Shown here piece by piece: positions 1-8,901 of a stretch of DNA of 51,649 bases. The notes below the pieces were generated by a model, which saw nothing but the letters and a program-made list of their open reading frames with translations, searched no databases and had not been told where the DNA came from. The translations under genes were made by a program, and so were the position numbers. Positions within the stretch are counted from its first letter, which is position 1, and each line of letters opens with the position of its first letter. The DNA is from Paracoccaceae bacterium (GTDB taxonomy: Bacteria > Pseudomonadota > Alphaproteobacteria > Rhodobacterales > Rhodobacteraceae): positions 1-51,649 of the forward strand of contig WOZM01000009.1 in assembly GCA_011620265.1 (NCBI GenBank), in the 5' to 3' direction.

Positions 1-26
1 CCTGACAGAATCGTTTGGTCGATCAT
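1..26 (-). CDS. rsmG: Possible start of rsmG (16S rRNA methyltransferase), partial
   Basis: An ATG at 24-26 on the minus strand overlaps the TGA stop of mnmG in an ATGA arrangement, and the frame stays open to the window edge (M-I-D-Q-T-I-L-S). In alphaproteobacteria mnmG is usually followed by rsmG (gidB) and then parA-parB. The identity therefore rests on gene order and on the overlap, because eight codons are too few to recognise a family. Confidence 0.4.
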
Positions 27-1897
27 CCGGTGGACCGCTGTCTTTCGGAGCGACGGAGCGACGCGAGAATCAGCGTCAGCGCCGCCGGCGTCATCCCGTC
101 GAGTCTGCCAGCCTGCGCCAGCGTCCGGGGCCGCGCCTGCGAGAGCTTGCCTTTCAATTCGTTCGAAAGGCCGGTCAGCGCCGCATAGTCGAAATCGTCC
201 GGGATTCCATGCGCTTCTTCCCGTTGCATCGCTGCTACGTCGGCGGATTGCCGGTCGATATAGGTCGCATAGGTTGCGTCGCGCGCCAACTGTTCCTTGA
301 TCTCGGTCGGAATCGCCGCCAGCTCCGGCGCCGCCCGTTCGAGATCCGTGAAGGTGATCCCTGGGAAGGACAGAAGCCGGAAGCCTGTCCGTCGCTGGCC
401 GTCTTGGCCGACAGGGATTCCGTATGCAGCGGCCTCGCGCGGCGTCAAGGACAGTGTGTCCAGCGTCGCGCGCCCGGCTTCAAGCGCCTCCATCTTAGCC
501 TCGAAGGCTTGCCGCCGACCCGCGTCCACACAACCAAGCGCGACACCGAGGCCGGTCAATCGCTGATCGGCATTGTCAGCCCTGAGCGACAGCCGGAACT
601 CTGCCCGCGAGGTGAACATCCGGTAGGGCTCCGTGACGCCGCGCGTGACCAGATCGTCGATCATCACGCCGATATAGCTTTGCGACCGGCTGAAAACCAC
701 GTCCTCCCTGCCCCGCGCGGACTGCGCTGCGTTGAAGCCAGCAACAAGACCTTGTGCCGCGGCCTCCTCATATCCTGTGGTTCCGTTGATCTGCCCCGCA
801 AGATAGAGGCCGGGCACGTCCTTCAGTTCCAGCGTCGGCCGCAACGCCCGGGGATCAACGAAGTCGTATTCTATGGCGTAGCCAGGCTGAAGGATGGTCA
901 CATTCTCAAGTCCCGCGATCGAACGCACATAGGCCTCCTGAACGTCGCGCGGCAGCGACGTCGAAATCCCGTTCGGATAGATCGTCGGGTCGTCCAGCCC
1001 CTCGGGTTCGAGGAAGACCTGATGCGCGCTCTTGTCGGCGAAGCGCACGACCTTGTCCTCTATTGAGGGACAGTAACGCGGGCCGACGCCCTCGATATGG
1101 CCGCCATACATCGCCGACCGGTCGAGATTGTTCCGGATCAGCGCATGGGTGCGTTCGTTGGTATGGGTGATGCCGCAACTGACCTGCCGCACGAACGGTC
1201 GGTCGTTCAGGAACGAAAAGAGCGTCGGGTCGTCGTCGCCGGGTTGCATCTCGAGCCCGACCCAATCGATCGTTCGGCCATCGAGCCGCGGCGGCGTGCC
1301 GGTCTTCAACCGCCCGAGCGGCAGGCCGAACCCGTCGATCCGCTCCGCCAGTGCGACGGAGGGACGATCCCCCATCCGGCCGCCGGGCTGCCGGACGTCA
1401 CCGATATGGATGACACCGCGAAGGAACGTCCCGGATGTCAGAACAACAGCGTGGGCATGGATCTCGCTACCATCGGCAAGCCGGACGCCAGCGACACGCC
1501 GACCGTTCATGATGAAGTCGACCGCTTCGCCCTCGACGATCATCACGTTCTCACGCGCCTCCGTTTCGGCCAGCATGGCATCGCGGTAGATGCGCCGGTC
1601 GATCTGCGCCCGGGGCCCCTGCACGGCAGGCCCCTTCCGCCGGTTGAGAAGCCGGAACTGGATCCCCGCCCGGTCGGCAATCCGCCCCATGACGCCATCG
1701 AGCGCGTCGATCTCCCGCACCAGGTGGCCCTTGCCGAGCCCGCCAATCGCCGGGTTGCAAGACATCACCCCAATGGCATCGCGCCGCAAGGTCACAAGCG
1801 CCACTTCCACGCCAAGACGCGCGGCCGCATGCGCGGCCTCCGTGCCTGCATGGCCACCACCGACGACGATGACCTCAAGATGTTTCACGTGAAACAC
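23..1897 (-). CDS. mnmG: tRNA uridine-5-carboxymethylaminomethyl modification enzyme MnmG (GidA)
   Basis: This is the FAD-dependent partner of MnmE. Together they install the (carboxymethyl)aminomethyl group on the wobble uridine (U34) of certain tRNAs. The 624-residue length is normal. Residues 10-21 carry the GxGxxG dinucleotide-binding motif ([12 protein letters not shown]). A CNPAIGG motif lies near residue 47, a [11 protein letters not shown] motif near residue 275, and the C-terminal helical domain (GLSNEL...[11 protein letters not shown]) binds MnmE. The start is a GTG at 1895-1897, and codons 1-6 (M-F-H-V-K-H) are encoded by a parS palindrome. A later start would fall just before the FAD motif, so some N-terminal residues may be optional. 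It lies 3 nt after mnmE and is probably cotranscribed with it. Confidence 0.97.
   Translation of the reverse strand: MFHVKHLEVIVVGGGHAGTEAAHAAARLGVEVALVTLRRDAIGVMSCNPAIGGLGKGHLVREIDALDGVMGRIADRAGIQFRLLNRRKGPAVQGPRAQIDRRIYRDAMLAETEARENVMIVEGEAVDFIMNGRRVAGVRLADGSEIHAHAVVLTSGTFLRGVIHIGDVRQPGGRMGDRPSVALAERIDGFGLPLGRLKTGTPPRLDGRTIDWVGLEMQPGDDDPTLFSFLNDRPFVRQVSCGITHTNERTHALIRNNLDRSAMYGGHIEGVGPRYCPSIEDKVVRFADKSAHQVFLEPEGLDDPTIYPNGISTSLPRDVQEAYVRSIAGLENVTILQPGYAIEYDFVDPRALRPTLELKDVPGLYLAGQINGTTGYEEAAAQGLVAGFNAAQSARGREDVVFSRSQSYIGVMIDDLVTRGVTEPYRMFTSRAEFRLSLRADNADQRLTGLGVALGCVDAGRRQAFEAKMEALEAGRATLDTLSLTPREAAAYGIPVGQDGQRRTGFRLLSFPGITFTDLERAAPELAAIPTEIKEQLARDATYATYIDRQSADVAAMQREEAHGIPDDFDYAALTGLSNELKGKLSQARPRTLAQAGRLDGMTPAALTLILASLRRSERQRSTG
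1881..1896. promoter_or_regulatory. parS: parS, ParB centromere site (perfect 16-bp palindrome)
   Basis: TGTTTCACGTGAAACA is a perfect inverted repeat and equals the bacterial parS consensus bound by ParB to nucleate the chromosome partition complex. It overlaps the start of mnmG, encoding its residues 1-6. parS sites normally cluster close to oriC, which agrees with the candidate origin about 3.4 kb away and with parA-parB usually lying just beyond mnmG-rsmG. Confidence 0.93.
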
Positions 1898-1900
1898 TCC

Positions 1901-3196
1901 TTACTTGCCGATGCAGAAACTGGCGAAGATATCGTCCAGAAGATGCTCAACATCAACACGGCCGACCAGCGAATCAAGGAACCGAATGGCCCGTCGCAAA
2001 TGTTCTGCGGCGAACTCGATCCTGCTCGGCCCGTTCCTTACCTCATCGCGTGCCGATTCCATAGATGAAATGGCCATGCTCATCGCTTCTTGATGCCGGG
2101 CTCGCGTCATCACACCCGCCGAAGCGGCGCGCGATCCGAGTTCCGCAGCAATCCGCGCGATCAACTTCGTAAGGCCAAAGCCGGTCACCCCGGAAACATG
2201 AATGACGCCTTCCTCCTCCGCCGACCCAAAATCCGCCTTGCTACGCGCCAGGATATCCCCAGGCTGCCGCTCCAGCATCGGAACGCCGGCATCGTAATCG
2301 AGCAGAAAGACCCGCAGATCCGCCGCAATCGCGCGCTCGACCGCACGCCGCACGCCGATCTCCTCAATGCTGTCCGTCGCCTCGCGCAGACCGGCGGTAT
2401 CGAGGAGCGTGACAGACAGCCCGCCGAGATCCATCCGGACCTCGATCACGTCCCGCGTCGTCCCGGCAACCTCCGACGTGATCGCCGCCTCCCGCCCCGC
2501 CAGCGCGTTGAGCAAGGTCGACTTGCCGGCATTCGGCCTCCCGACGATCGCGACCTCGAACCCGTCGCGGATCCGCTCTGCCGCGCCGACCCCACGCAAT
2601 TCCCGATTCAGCCCTTCGGCCACGTCCCCGATCAGACCAAGAACCTCCGTTGTGACATCCACCGGCACGTCTTCGTCGGAAAAGTCGATCGTCGCCTCTA
2701 GAAGCGCCGCCGCCCGGATCAGGTCGCGCCGCCAGGCCTCCGCACAGGCCCCGATCGCACCGGACAAGACCTTCAGCGCCTGCTTGCGCTGGGCCTCGGT
2801 CTCGGCCTCGATCAGATCCGCAAGCCCTTCGACCTGCGCAAGATCGAGCCGGCCATTTTCCAGCGCGCGCCGGGTAAACTCCCCGGGCTCCGCCAACCGC
2901 AATCCCGGATGCGCGCCGAGCGCTGACAAGACCGCCCGCACCGTCGCGGTCGCACCATGCACATGCAGTTCCGCCGATTCCTCTCCCGTAAAGCTCGCGC
3001 CTGTGGCGAAGGTCAGCACCAGCGCATCGTCCAGCGCATCGTCACCGAAGCGGAGCCGACGCAATCCGGCGTAGCGCGGTTCAGGAAGGCGGCCAGCGAG
3101 GGCCGCCACCGCCTCCCATGCCCCAGGGCCCGAGATCCGGATCACGCCAACACCGGCCTTCCCCCGCGCCGAGGCCAGGGCGTAGATCGTATCCAT
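1901..3196 (-). CDS. mnmE: tRNA modification GTPase MnmE (TrmE)
   Basis: This is the GTPase and formyl-folate-binding half of the MnmE-MnmG complex for wobble uridine modification. It has 431 residues: an N-terminal TrmE domain (about 1-115), a helical domain, and an inserted G domain. The G domain shows the P-loop GRPNAGKS at 219-226, GTTRD near 245-249, DTAG at 266-269 and SKAD at 319-322. The G4 motif is SKAD where NKxD is usual, a conservative change. The C-terminal FCIGK (427-431) carries the family's conserved cysteine. The ATG follows an AT-rich gap with a 14-bp palindrome. mnmG begins 3 nt after the stop. Confidence 0.97.
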   Translation of the reverse strand: MDTIYALASARGKAGVGVIRISGPGAWEAVAALAGRLPEPRYAGLRRLRFGDDALDDALVLTFATGASFTGEESAELHVHGATATVRAVLSALGAHPGLRLAEPGEFTRRALENGRLDLAQVEGLADLIEAETEAQRKQALKVLSGAIGACAEAWRRDLIRAAALLEATIDFSDEDVPVDVTTEVLGLIGDVAEGLNRELRGVGAAERIRDGFEVAIVGRPNAGKSTLLNALAGREAAITSEVAGTTRDVIEVRMDLGGLSVTLLDTAGLREATDSIEEIGVRRAVERAIAADLRVFLLDYDAGVPMLERQPGDILARSKADFGSAEEEGVIHVSGVTGFGLTKLIARIAAELGSRAASAGVMTRARHQEAMSMAISSMESARDEVRNGPSRIEFAAEHLRRAIRFLDSLVGRVDVEHLLDDIFASFCIGK

Positions 3197-3208
3197 AGAA
3201 TTAACCTA

Positions 3209-3222
3209 TTGTTTTAAAACAA
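3209..3222. repeat. 14-bp AT-rich perfect palindrome between rho and mnmE
   Basis: TTGTTTTAAAACAA is a perfect palindrome in the 30-bp gap between the rho stop and the mnmE start. It is too short and too AT-rich to be a convincing intrinsic terminator. It could be part of an mnmE promoter, an operator, or chance. It is one of very few AT-rich spots in this GC-rich neighbourhood. Confidence 0.4.
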
Positions 3223-3226
3223 CAAG

Positions 3227-4498
3227 TCAGGCGTTCATCGAGTCGAAGAACTCGGAATTCGTCTTCGTCTGCTTGAGCTTTGAGATCAGGAACTCGATCG
3301 CATCCGTGGTGCCCATCGGGTTCAGGATGCGGCGCAGCACATAGGTCTTCTGCAGGTCGTTCTTGTCGACCAGCAGGTCCTCTTTCCGCGTCCCCGACTT
3401 GAGGATATCCATCGCCGGGAACACCCGCTTGTCCGCCACCTTGCGGTCGAGCACGATCTCGCAGTTTCCGGTACCCTTGAACTCCTCGAAGATCACCTCG
3501 TCCATCCGGCTGCCGGTGTCGATCAGCGCGGTGGCGATGATGGTCAGCGACCCGCCTTCCTCGATGTTCCGAGCGGCACCGAAGAACCGCTTCGGCCGCT
3601 GCAGCGCGTTGGCGTCGACGCCGCCGGTCAGCACCTTGCCCGAGGACGGCACCACAGTGTTGAACGCCCGGCCGAGGCGCGTGATCGAATCGAGCAGAAT
3701 CACAACGTCACGCTTGTGCTCGACGAGGCGCTTGGCCTTCTCGATCACCATCTCCGCCACCGCGACGTGCCGCGTCGCCGGTTCATCGAAGGTCGAGGAC
3801 ACGACCTCGCCCTTGACGCTCCGCTGCATGTCGGTGACTTCCTCCGGACGCTCGTCGATCAGCAGGACGATCAGATAGCATTCCGGATGGTTCAACGCGA
3901 TGGAATGGGCGATGTTCTGCAACAGTACCGTCTTGCCGGTCCGCGGCGGGGCGACGATCAGGCCCCGCTGCCCCTTGCCGATCGGCGCCACGAGATCGAT
4001 GATCCGGGCCGAGCGGTCGCGGATCGTCGGGTCCTCGATCTCCATCTTCAGCCGCTCGTCGGGATAAAGCGGCGTGAGGTTGTCGAAGGCCACCTTGTGG
4101 CGCGCCTTTTCCGGATCCTCGAAATTGATCGCCGTCACCTTGGTCAGCGCAAAGTAGCGCTCGTTCTCGCCCGGAGCGCGGATGACGCCCTCGACCGAGT
4201 CGCCGGTGCGCAGCGAATACTGCCGCAGCATGTCGGGGCTGACATAGATGTCGTCGGGACCCGGCAGGTAGTTCGCTTCAGGCGAACGCAGGAAGCCGAA
4301 GCCGTCCTGGAGCACTTCCAGAACCCCGTCGCCGCCGATCTCCCAGCCTTCCTCGGCATGCTCCTTCAGGATCGAGAACATCATCTCGCCCTTGCGCATG
4401 GTCGAAGCATTCTCGATCTCCAACTCCTCCGCCATCGACAGAAGGTCGGCGGGGCTCTTGGCCTTGAGATCGGCAAGGTTCAGGCGTTCATGGGGCAT
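3227..4498 (-). CDS. rho: Transcription termination factor Rho
   Basis: This is the hexameric RNA-dependent ATPase/helicase that ends transcription at Rho-dependent sites. From the chosen ATG (4496-4498; [16 protein letters not shown]) it is 423 residues, matching Rhodobacterales Rho. The frame is open for 22 more codons upstream, but that part does not resemble Rho. An N-terminal Rho_N helix-extended-loop and an OB-fold RNA-binding domain ([20 protein letters not shown]) precede the RecA-like ATPase. The ATPase has Walker A (APPRTGKT), Walker B ([11 protein letters not shown]) and the Q/R-loop segment ([20 protein letters not shown]). It lies between hemJ and mnmE in a leftward run leading away from the candidate origin. 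No strong Shine-Dalgarno sequence was seen. Confidence 0.96.
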   Translation of the reverse strand: MPHERLNLADLKAKSPADLLSMAEELEIENASTMRKGEMMFSILKEHAEEGWEIGGDGVLEVLQDGFGFLRSPEANYLPGPDDIYVSPDMLRQYSLRTGDSVEGVIRAPGENERYFALTKVTAINFEDPEKARHKVAFDNLTPLYPDERLKMEIEDPTIRDRSARIIDLVAPIGKGQRGLIVAPPRTGKTVLLQNIAHSIALNHPECYLIVLLIDERPEEVTDMQRSVKGEVVSSTFDEPATRHVAVAEMVIEKAKRLVEHKRDVVILLDSITRLGRAFNTVVPSSGKVLTGGVDANALQRPKRFFGAARNIEEGGSLTIIATALIDTGSRMDEVIFEEFKGTGNCEIVLDRKVADKRVFPAMDILKSGTRKEDLLVDKNDLQKTYVLRRILNPMGTTDAIEFLISKLKQTKTNSEFFDSMNA

Positions 4499-4629
4499 CT
4501 TGGAAAAACCACTCGTGTCGGCACGGGGCCAGGGGCCGGTGCGATGTATCATCAGGGGAAACACCCCGGTCCGGACGGAGGGGCTTGCAGCGCGAATACA
4601 CCCGCGACCGACGCGGAGTCAACCGAGCG

Positions 4630-5082
4630 TCAGAATTTCACGATCACCGACAGGACGATGACGATCATCAGCACCGTCGGCACCTCGTTCATCATCCGGT
4701 AGGTGCGTCCGCTCCCGCTGTTGGTCCCGCCGACGAAATCCTTCCGCTGGTAGCCGAGCCAGTGGTGAAACCATGTCATCGCCAGGACCGACGCGGTCTT
4801 GGTCCAGGGCCAGACCGCCGACCAGTCAACGATTCCCGGCGTGAAGACCAGCGCAATGCCGAAGATCCAGGTCGCCATCATCGCCGGGTTCATGATCAGC
4901 CGCAGGAGCTTCCGCTCCATCACCTGAAAGAGCTTGTCCGTTTCGCTTCCCGGCATGACGGTCTCGACGTGGTAGACGAACAGCCTCGGCAGATAGAACA
5001 ACCCCGCCATCCAGGCGATCACCGAAATCACGTGAAATGCCTTCGTCCAGGGATAGACCGAAGCCAGAAAATCGCTGATCAC
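4630..5082 (-). CDS. hemJ: Protoporphyrinogen IX oxidase HemJ
   Basis: This is an inner-membrane haem-b enzyme that oxidises protoporphyrinogen IX to protoporphyrin IX, the penultimate step towards haem (and bacteriochlorophyll where made). The 150-residue length fits HemJ. It has four hydrophobic segments and the conserved N-terminal block KAFHVISVIAWMAGLFYLPR with His17 and a second His (YH) at 38, plus a following MERKLLRLIMNP block. The start is a GTG at 5080-5082, chosen because an AAAGGA Shine-Dalgarno lies 6-7 nt upstream and because the family starts here. The frame remains open further upstream, but that stretch is low-complexity and belongs to the intergenic origin candidate. Confidence 0.92.
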   Translation of the reverse strand: MISDFLASVYPWTKAFHVISVIAWMAGLFYLPRLFVYHVETVMPGSETDKLFQVMERKLLRLIMNPAMMATWIFGIALVFTPGIVDWSAVWPWTKTASVLAMTWFHHWLGYQRKDFVGGTNSGSGRTYRMMNEVPTVLMIVIVLSVIVKF

Positions 5083-5146
5083 GCCGGGTCCTTTCACAAC
5101 GTTGGCACGAGGCCTTCTAATAAAAGTAAAGAAAAAGAAAAGAGAT

Positions 5147-5159
5147 GTTGTTGTTGTTG
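5147..5159. repeat. GTT trinucleotide repeat in candidate origin
   Basis: Four tandem GTT units plus a G follow an A/G-rich tract and lie 4 nt before a pair of DnaA-box-like sequences. The order box-box, short GC-rich spacer, trinucleotide repeat, AT-rich tract resembles the basal unwinding system described for other bacterial origins, in which DnaA loads onto trinucleotide DnaA-trios. The assignment is by layout only. Confidence 0.45.
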
Positions 5160-5278
5160 ACCCTGTGGACGATGTGGATTTCCGGCTTTTCCGGGCATTG
5201 CCGCACAGCTCGGCAAGGCTGTGGGCGAATGCGGGACAAACCCGGAGAATGAGACAATAACACAAAAATGATAAATAT

Positions 5279-5291
5279 TTTCAAACGGTTA
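5279..5291 (+). promoter_or_regulatory. IHF-like binding site in candidate origin
   Basis: TTTCAAACGGTTA matches the IHF consensus WATCAANNNNTTR at every fixed position except one (T for A at position 2). It lies inside the AT-rich element 5253-5300. IHF bending is a known component of several proteobacterial origins. A single 13-bp match in AT-rich DNA could be coincidental. Confidence 0.4.
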
Positions 5292-5488
5292 CAAAGACTA
5301 CCGCCATTGTCGCACTGTGAATTCTTTTCCGGATATTGCGACGGAACCCCCAGACTTCCCACAGCCCGCCAAGATCGCCTTCCACATGGGCAGAAAATCC
5401 CCCGGTTCTTGACAGGTCACCCGTTTTGTCCCCAGTTCCCGCCTGACACCGGCTTTTCCCCAGTTCCATCCGCTTCCATCCCCCTCCC

Positions 5489-5497
5489 TTACCCACA
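5489..5497 (+). promoter_or_regulatory. Near-consensus DnaA box
   Basis: TTACCCACA differs from the DnaA box TTATCCACA by one base. It lies 10 bp before the maf start codon at the right edge of the candidate origin. Alphaproteobacterial origins often use boxes that depart from the E. coli consensus. Confidence 0.4.
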
Positions 5498-5506
5498 GAG
5501 TCGTCC

Positions 5507-6109
5507 ATGACCGCGCCCTCGCTCATCCTCGCCTCCGGGTCGGAGATCCGCGCCCGGCTTCTGCGGAATGCCGGCCTTGCGCCCGAGATTCGTCCCGCCC
5601 GCATCGACGAAGAGGCGATCCGCGCCGCGCTCGCGGCCGAGAACGCAAGCCCCCGCGACCTCGCCGACACGCTGGCCGAGATGAAGGCGCAGCGGGTGAG
5701 CGATCGCTTCCCCGACGCCCTCGTCCTCGGCTGCGACCAGATCCTCGAATGCAACGGCACGGTCTTCGCCAAGCCCACAGGTCCCGCTGACGCGCGCACC
5801 CAGCTTCGCGCGCTTTCCGGCCGGACCCACCGCCTTCTCTCCGCCGCCGTCATCTGTCGCGCGGGTGCGCCACTCTGGCGCCATGTCGGCGAGGCGCGGC
5901 TGACGATCCGCGATCTATCCGAGGCCTATCTCGACGACTATCTCGCGCGGAACTGGGAAAGCATCCGTCACAGCGTCGGCTGCTACAAGCTCGAGGAGGA
6001 GGGCGTGCGGCTTTTCTCACGCATCGACGGCGATTACTTCACCATTCTCGGCCTGCCGCTGATCGAAGTCTTGACCGTGCTCGGCATTCGGGGCGACATC
6101 GCCAAATGA
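5507..6109 (+). CDS. maf: Maf-family nucleoside triphosphate pyrophosphatase
   Basis: Maf proteins hydrolyse non-canonical or methylated nucleotides (such as dTTP/UTP or m7GTP, depending on subfamily) to monophosphates, cleaning the nucleotide pool. The 200-residue protein starts with the family signature (LILASGSEIRARLLRNAG, residues 5-22), has the catalytic region LVLGCDQILE near residues 72-81, and ends with the typical SVGCYKLEEEG and YFTILGLPL blocks. I cannot settle the YhdE-like versus YceF-like subtype from motifs alone. The ATG is the first of the rightward operon maf-aroE-coaE-dnaQ, and it overlaps aroE by 4 nt. Confidence 0.93.
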   Translation: MTAPSLILASGSEIRARLLRNAGLAPEIRPARIDEEAIRAALAAENASPRDLADTLAEMKAQRVSDRFPDALVLGCDQILECNGTVFAKPTGPADARTQLRALSGRTHRLLSAAVICRAGAPLWRHVGEARLTIRDLSEAYLDDYLARNWESIRHSVGCYKLEEEGVRLFSRIDGDYFTILGLPLIEVLTVLGIRGDIAK

Positions 6110-6945
6110 CCGACCATCCCCGCATCCCGCTTGCCGGCGTCATCGGCTCGCCCATCGCACATTCGAAATCGCCGCGGCTGCACGCCCACTGGCTGACGGC
6201 CTACGGCATTGCTGGCTACTACATCCCGATGGATGTTTCCCAGGCCGATCTGCGCGAGGTCATCGCGGCCCTGCCGAAGGCCGGGTTCGTTGGCGTCAAC
6301 GTCACCATCCCCCACAAGGAAACCGTGCTCGCCCTCGCCGACGTGGTAACCGACCGCGCGGCGCTGATCGGGGCAGCGAACACGCTCATCTTCCGCAAGG
6401 ACGGCCGGATCCACGCCGACAATACCGACGGCTACGGCTTCATCGCCAACCTGCGCCAGAACGCCCCCGGCTGGAACCCCACCGCCGGACCCGCCGCGGT
6501 GATCGGCGCGGGGGGCGCGGCGCGGGCAGTTATCGCCTCGCTCATCGAGGTCGGCGTGCCCGAGATCCGCCTCGCCAACCGCACCCGCACCCGGGCCGAG
6601 GCGCTGAGGCAGGAATTCGGCGCCAAGATCGTCGTCCATGACTGGGTCCAGGCGGGCAATATGATGGAGGGCGCGACGACGGTGGTGAACACCTCCTCGC
6701 TCGGCATGGTCGGGAAGCCGGATTTCCGGGTGCCGCTCGACGCGCTTTCGCCGAATGCCGTCGTGACCGACCTCGTCTACACCCCGCTCCGCACAAGGCT
6801 CCTGGAGGAAGCGGCCGAGATCGGCTGCGTGACAGTCGACGGGCTCGGCATGCTGATCCATCAGGCCGCCCCGGCCTTCGAACGCTGGTTCGGGGTCCGG
6901 CCCGAAGTCGATCAGGCGGTGCGCGACGCGGTCCTGGCGGAATGA
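6106..6945 (+). CDS. aroE: Shikimate dehydrogenase (NADP+)
   Basis: It reduces 3-dehydroshikimate to shikimate with NADPH in aromatic amino acid synthesis. The 279-residue protein has the substrate-binding N-terminal GSPIAHSKSP motif (residues 11-20), catalytic NVTIPHKE near residue 65 (Lys), NTDGYGF near residue 105 (Asp), and a Rossmann GAGGAARAV motif near residue 131. Its ATG overlaps the maf stop and its stop overlaps the coaE ATG, each in ATGA form. This implies translational coupling. Confidence 0.97.
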   Translation: MTDHPRIPLAGVIGSPIAHSKSPRLHAHWLTAYGIAGYYIPMDVSQADLREVIAALPKAGFVGVNVTIPHKETVLALADVVTDRAALIGAANTLIFRKDGRIHADNTDGYGFIANLRQNAPGWNPTAGPAAVIGAGGAARAVIASLIEVGVPEIRLANRTRTRAEALRQEFGAKIVVHDWVQAGNMMEGATTVVNTSSLGMVGKPDFRVPLDALSPNAVVTDLVYTPLRTRLLEEAAEIGCVTVDGLGMLIHQAAPAFERWFGVRPEVDQAVRDAVLAE

Positions 6946-7544
6946 GCCGGCCGTTCCTGCTCGGCCTCACGGGGTCCATCGGCATGGGCAAGTCGACGAC
7001 CGCCGCGATGTTCGCCGCGGAAGGCGTACCGGTCTGGGATGCGGATGCCGCCGTCCACCGGCTCTACATGCCTGGCGGCGCCGGCGTCGACGCGATCATG
7101 GCTTTGCGCCCCGAAGCGGTTCACGAAGGCGCGGTCGACCGGGCGCGGCTGAAGGAGTGGATCGCCGCCGACCCCACCGCCCTGTCGCGGATCGAGGCGG
7201 TCATCCACCCGCTCGTCGCCGCCGACCGCGCCGCCTTCATCGCCGCCGCCGCGGCAGAGGGCGCCCCTCTCGTCGTCCTCGACATCCCGCTTCTCTTCGA
7301 GACCGGCGCCGATGCACAGATGGACGCGACGCTTGTCGTCTCCGCCCCGGCGGAGGTCCAGCGCGAAAGGGTTCTCGCCCGGCCGGGCATGACTGATGCG
7401 CAATTCGCGACGATCCTCGCCCGCCAGATGCCCGACACCGAAAAGCGCGCCCGCGCCACCCACGTGATCGAGACCCAGACCCTTGATGCCACCCGCGCCG
7501 CCGTGCGAAACCTGATCGACAGCATCGGAGCCGCCCATGCGTGA
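6942..7544 (+). CDS. coaE: Dephospho-CoA kinase
   Basis: It phosphorylates the 3'-hydroxyl of dephospho-CoA, the last step of coenzyme A synthesis. The 200-residue cytosolic P-loop kinase has [13 protein letters not shown] at residues 5-17 (Walker A), [12 protein letters not shown] next, and a conserved [10 protein letters not shown] segment near residue 109. It overlaps aroE by 4 nt and dnaQ by 8 nt. Confidence 0.96.
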   Translation: MSRPFLLGLTGSIGMGKSTTAAMFAAEGVPVWDADAAVHRLYMPGGAGVDAIMALRPEAVHEGAVDRARLKEWIAADPTALSRIEAVIHPLVAADRAAFIAAAAAEGAPLVVLDIPLLFETGADAQMDATLVVSAPAEVQRERVLARPGMTDAQFATILARQMPDTEKRARATHVIETQTLDATRAAVRNLIDSIGAAHA

Positions 7545-8229
7545 GATCGTCCTCGATACCGAGACCACCGGGTTCGAACCCGCCGAAGGCCACCGCATCG
7601 TCGAGATCGGTGCGATCGAGCTTCTGAACCACATGCCCACGGGCCGGGTCTATCATCAGTATATCAACCCCGAACGGATGATGCCGAAGGAGGCGTTCGA
7701 GGTGCACGGCCTCGGCGACGAATTCCTCCGCGACAAGCCGCCCTTCGCCGCCGTGGGGACGGCGTTCCTCGATTTCATCGGCCCGGATTCGCGGCTGGTG
7801 ATTCACAATGCCGCCTTCGACATGAAGTTCCTGAACGCCGAGCTCGGCTGGGCCAGCCTGCCCGTCATCCCGATGGACCGCGCGCTCGACACCGTCGCTA
7901 TCGCGCGGCGCAGGTTCCCGGGCTCTCCGGCCTCGCTCGACGCGCTCTGCCGGCGCTTCGCCATCGACAATTCGGCGCGCGAGAAACACGGCGCGCTTCT
8001 AGATAGCGAGCTTCTGGCGGAGGTCTATCTGGAACTGATCGGCGGACGGCAGCCCGATTTCGGGCTGTCGGTCGCGGGCAGCGGGTCCGGCCCGTCGGCA
8101 TCCGAGGCCTGGCGCCCGTCCCCGCGCCCGTTCCCGTTGCCCCCGAGGCTCAGCGCCGGGGAAGCGGCAGCACACGAGGCCTTCGTCACCGGGCTGGGCG
8201 ATGCCGCAATCTGGAAGCGGTTCGCCTGA
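7537..8229 (+). CDS. dnaQ: DNA polymerase III epsilon subunit (3'-5' proofreading exonuclease)
   Basis: This is the proofreading exonuclease of the replicative polymerase. DEDDh-type active-site residues are visible: Asp7 and Glu9 in the LDTETTG motif, Asp95 in HNAAFD, and His151 and Asp156 in [11 protein letters not shown]. At 230 residues it has the short C-terminal tail that normally contacts DnaE. It is the last gene of the maf operon. Its stop codon abuts the stop of the opposite-strand sugar transferase with no spacer; in many relatives secB lies close by instead. Confidence 0.95.
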   Translation: MREIVLDTETTGFEPAEGHRIVEIGAIELLNHMPTGRVYHQYINPERMMPKEAFEVHGLGDEFLRDKPPFAAVGTAFLDFIGPDSRLVIHNAAFDMKFLNAELGWASLPVIPMDRALDTVAIARRRFPGSPASLDALCRRFAIDNSAREKHGALLDSELLAEVYLELIGGRQPDFGLSVAGSGSGPSASEAWRPSPRPFPLPPRLSAGEAAAHEAFVTGLGDAAIWKRFA

Positions 8230-8901
8230 TCAGACGCCGGTGGCGCGAAGCACGACAATGACGGTGCGGGCGAGGATCGAGAGGTCGGTCCAGAGGCTCA
8301 TATGGGTTCGGTAGACGCTGTCATAGGCGGACCGCTCGCCGAAGGAGCCGCGATTGCGGCGGCTCACCTGCCAGAGGCCGGTGAGTCCCGGGCGCAGGCG
8401 GTAGTAGTCGGCATCCGCCCGCCCGTTGCGGTAAAGCTCGCGCTGTTCCGGGGTAAAGGGCCGCGGCCCGACAAGGCTCATCGTGCCGTTCAGCACATTC
8501 CAGAGCTGCGGCAGTTCGTCGAGGCTGGTCCGCCGCAGGAGCGCCCCGAACCGGGTCACGCGCGGATCGCGCGCGAGTTTCTGGGTCTTCCTCCACTCCT
8601 CGGCCAACGCCCGGTCGTCGCGCAGGATCCGCGCCAGCGCGGCATCGGCGTCGGGGATCATCGTCCGCACCTTCCAGCACCTGAACAGCCGCCCGTCGCG
8701 CCCGACGCGAATCTGGGAATAGAGCGCCCGTCCGCCGCCCAGCGCCGTGACGAAAAGGATCGCCGCGATGAGCGGAAGCACGACCGGGATCATCAGGGTG
8801 AGCAGCGTCAGGTCGAGAAGACGTTTTCCGAACGCGGGATAGACCCGACGCGGCGCAACGGGCGCGACATTATCGCGAAACTCGAAAAGCGGGGCAGCCA
8901 T
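8230..8901 (-). CDS. Undecaprenyl-phosphate sugar-1-phosphate transferase (ExoY/PssY-like)
   Basis: This is a monotopic membrane transferase of the bacterial sugar transferase family. Members start exopolysaccharide or O-antigen repeat units by moving a hexose-1-phosphate from a nucleotide sugar to undecaprenyl phosphate. From the ATG at 8899-8901 (AAGGAG Shine-Dalgarno about 8 nt upstream) it is 223 residues. It has one hydrophobic segment (LLDLTLLTLMIPVVLPLIAA), KVRTM, DELPQLWNVLNGTMSLVGPR and the C-terminal RPGLTGLWQVSRRN block. No glycosyltransferase or polymerase genes are adjacent, so the polymer is unknown. Its upstream gap (8902-9181) is comparatively AT-rich and probably holds its promoter. 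Confidence 0.88.
   Translation of the reverse strand: MAAPLFEFRDNVAPVAPRRVYPAFGKRLLDLTLLTLMIPVVLPLIAAILFVTALGGGRALYSQIRVGRDGRLFRCWKVRTMIPDADAALARILRDDRALAEEWRKTQKLARDPRVTRFGALLRRTSLDELPQLWNVLNGTMSLVGPRPFTPEQRELYRNGRADADYYRLRPGLTGLWQVSRRNRGSFGERSAYDSVYRTHMSLWTDLSILARTVIVVLRATGV

Larger units (their letters stand above)
5083..5506. other. oriC: Candidate chromosomal replication origin (oriC)
   Basis: This 424-bp gap holds no convincing gene. All genes to its left run leftward and all genes to its right run rightward. In Caulobacter and many relatives oriC sits beside the same maf-aroE-coaE-dnaQ and rho-mnmE-mnmG-parAB blocks. Within it are a purine/AT tract (5115-5145), a TTG/GTT trinucleotide repeat (5147-5159), two abutting DnaA-box-like 9-mers (5164-5172 TGTGGACGA and 5173-5181 TGTGGATTT), an AT-rich element (5253-5300) with an IHF-like site, and a near-consensus DnaA box TTACCCACA (5489-5497). 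The boxes are weak, so the call rests on context plus composition. Confidence 0.6.

Noticed and set aside
3201-3217. TTAA...TTAA near mnmE as a CtrA site
   Set aside because: The spacing is nine, not seven, bases.
5028-5037. TCACGTGAAA within hemJ as a second parS
   Set aside because: Only 10 of 16 consensus positions in one contiguous block match; the left arm is lost.
5083-5265. In-frame N-terminal extension of hemJ
   Set aside because: The sequence is low complexity, overlaps the AT-rich origin features, and HemJ family length and a good Shine-Dalgarno support the GTG start at 5082.
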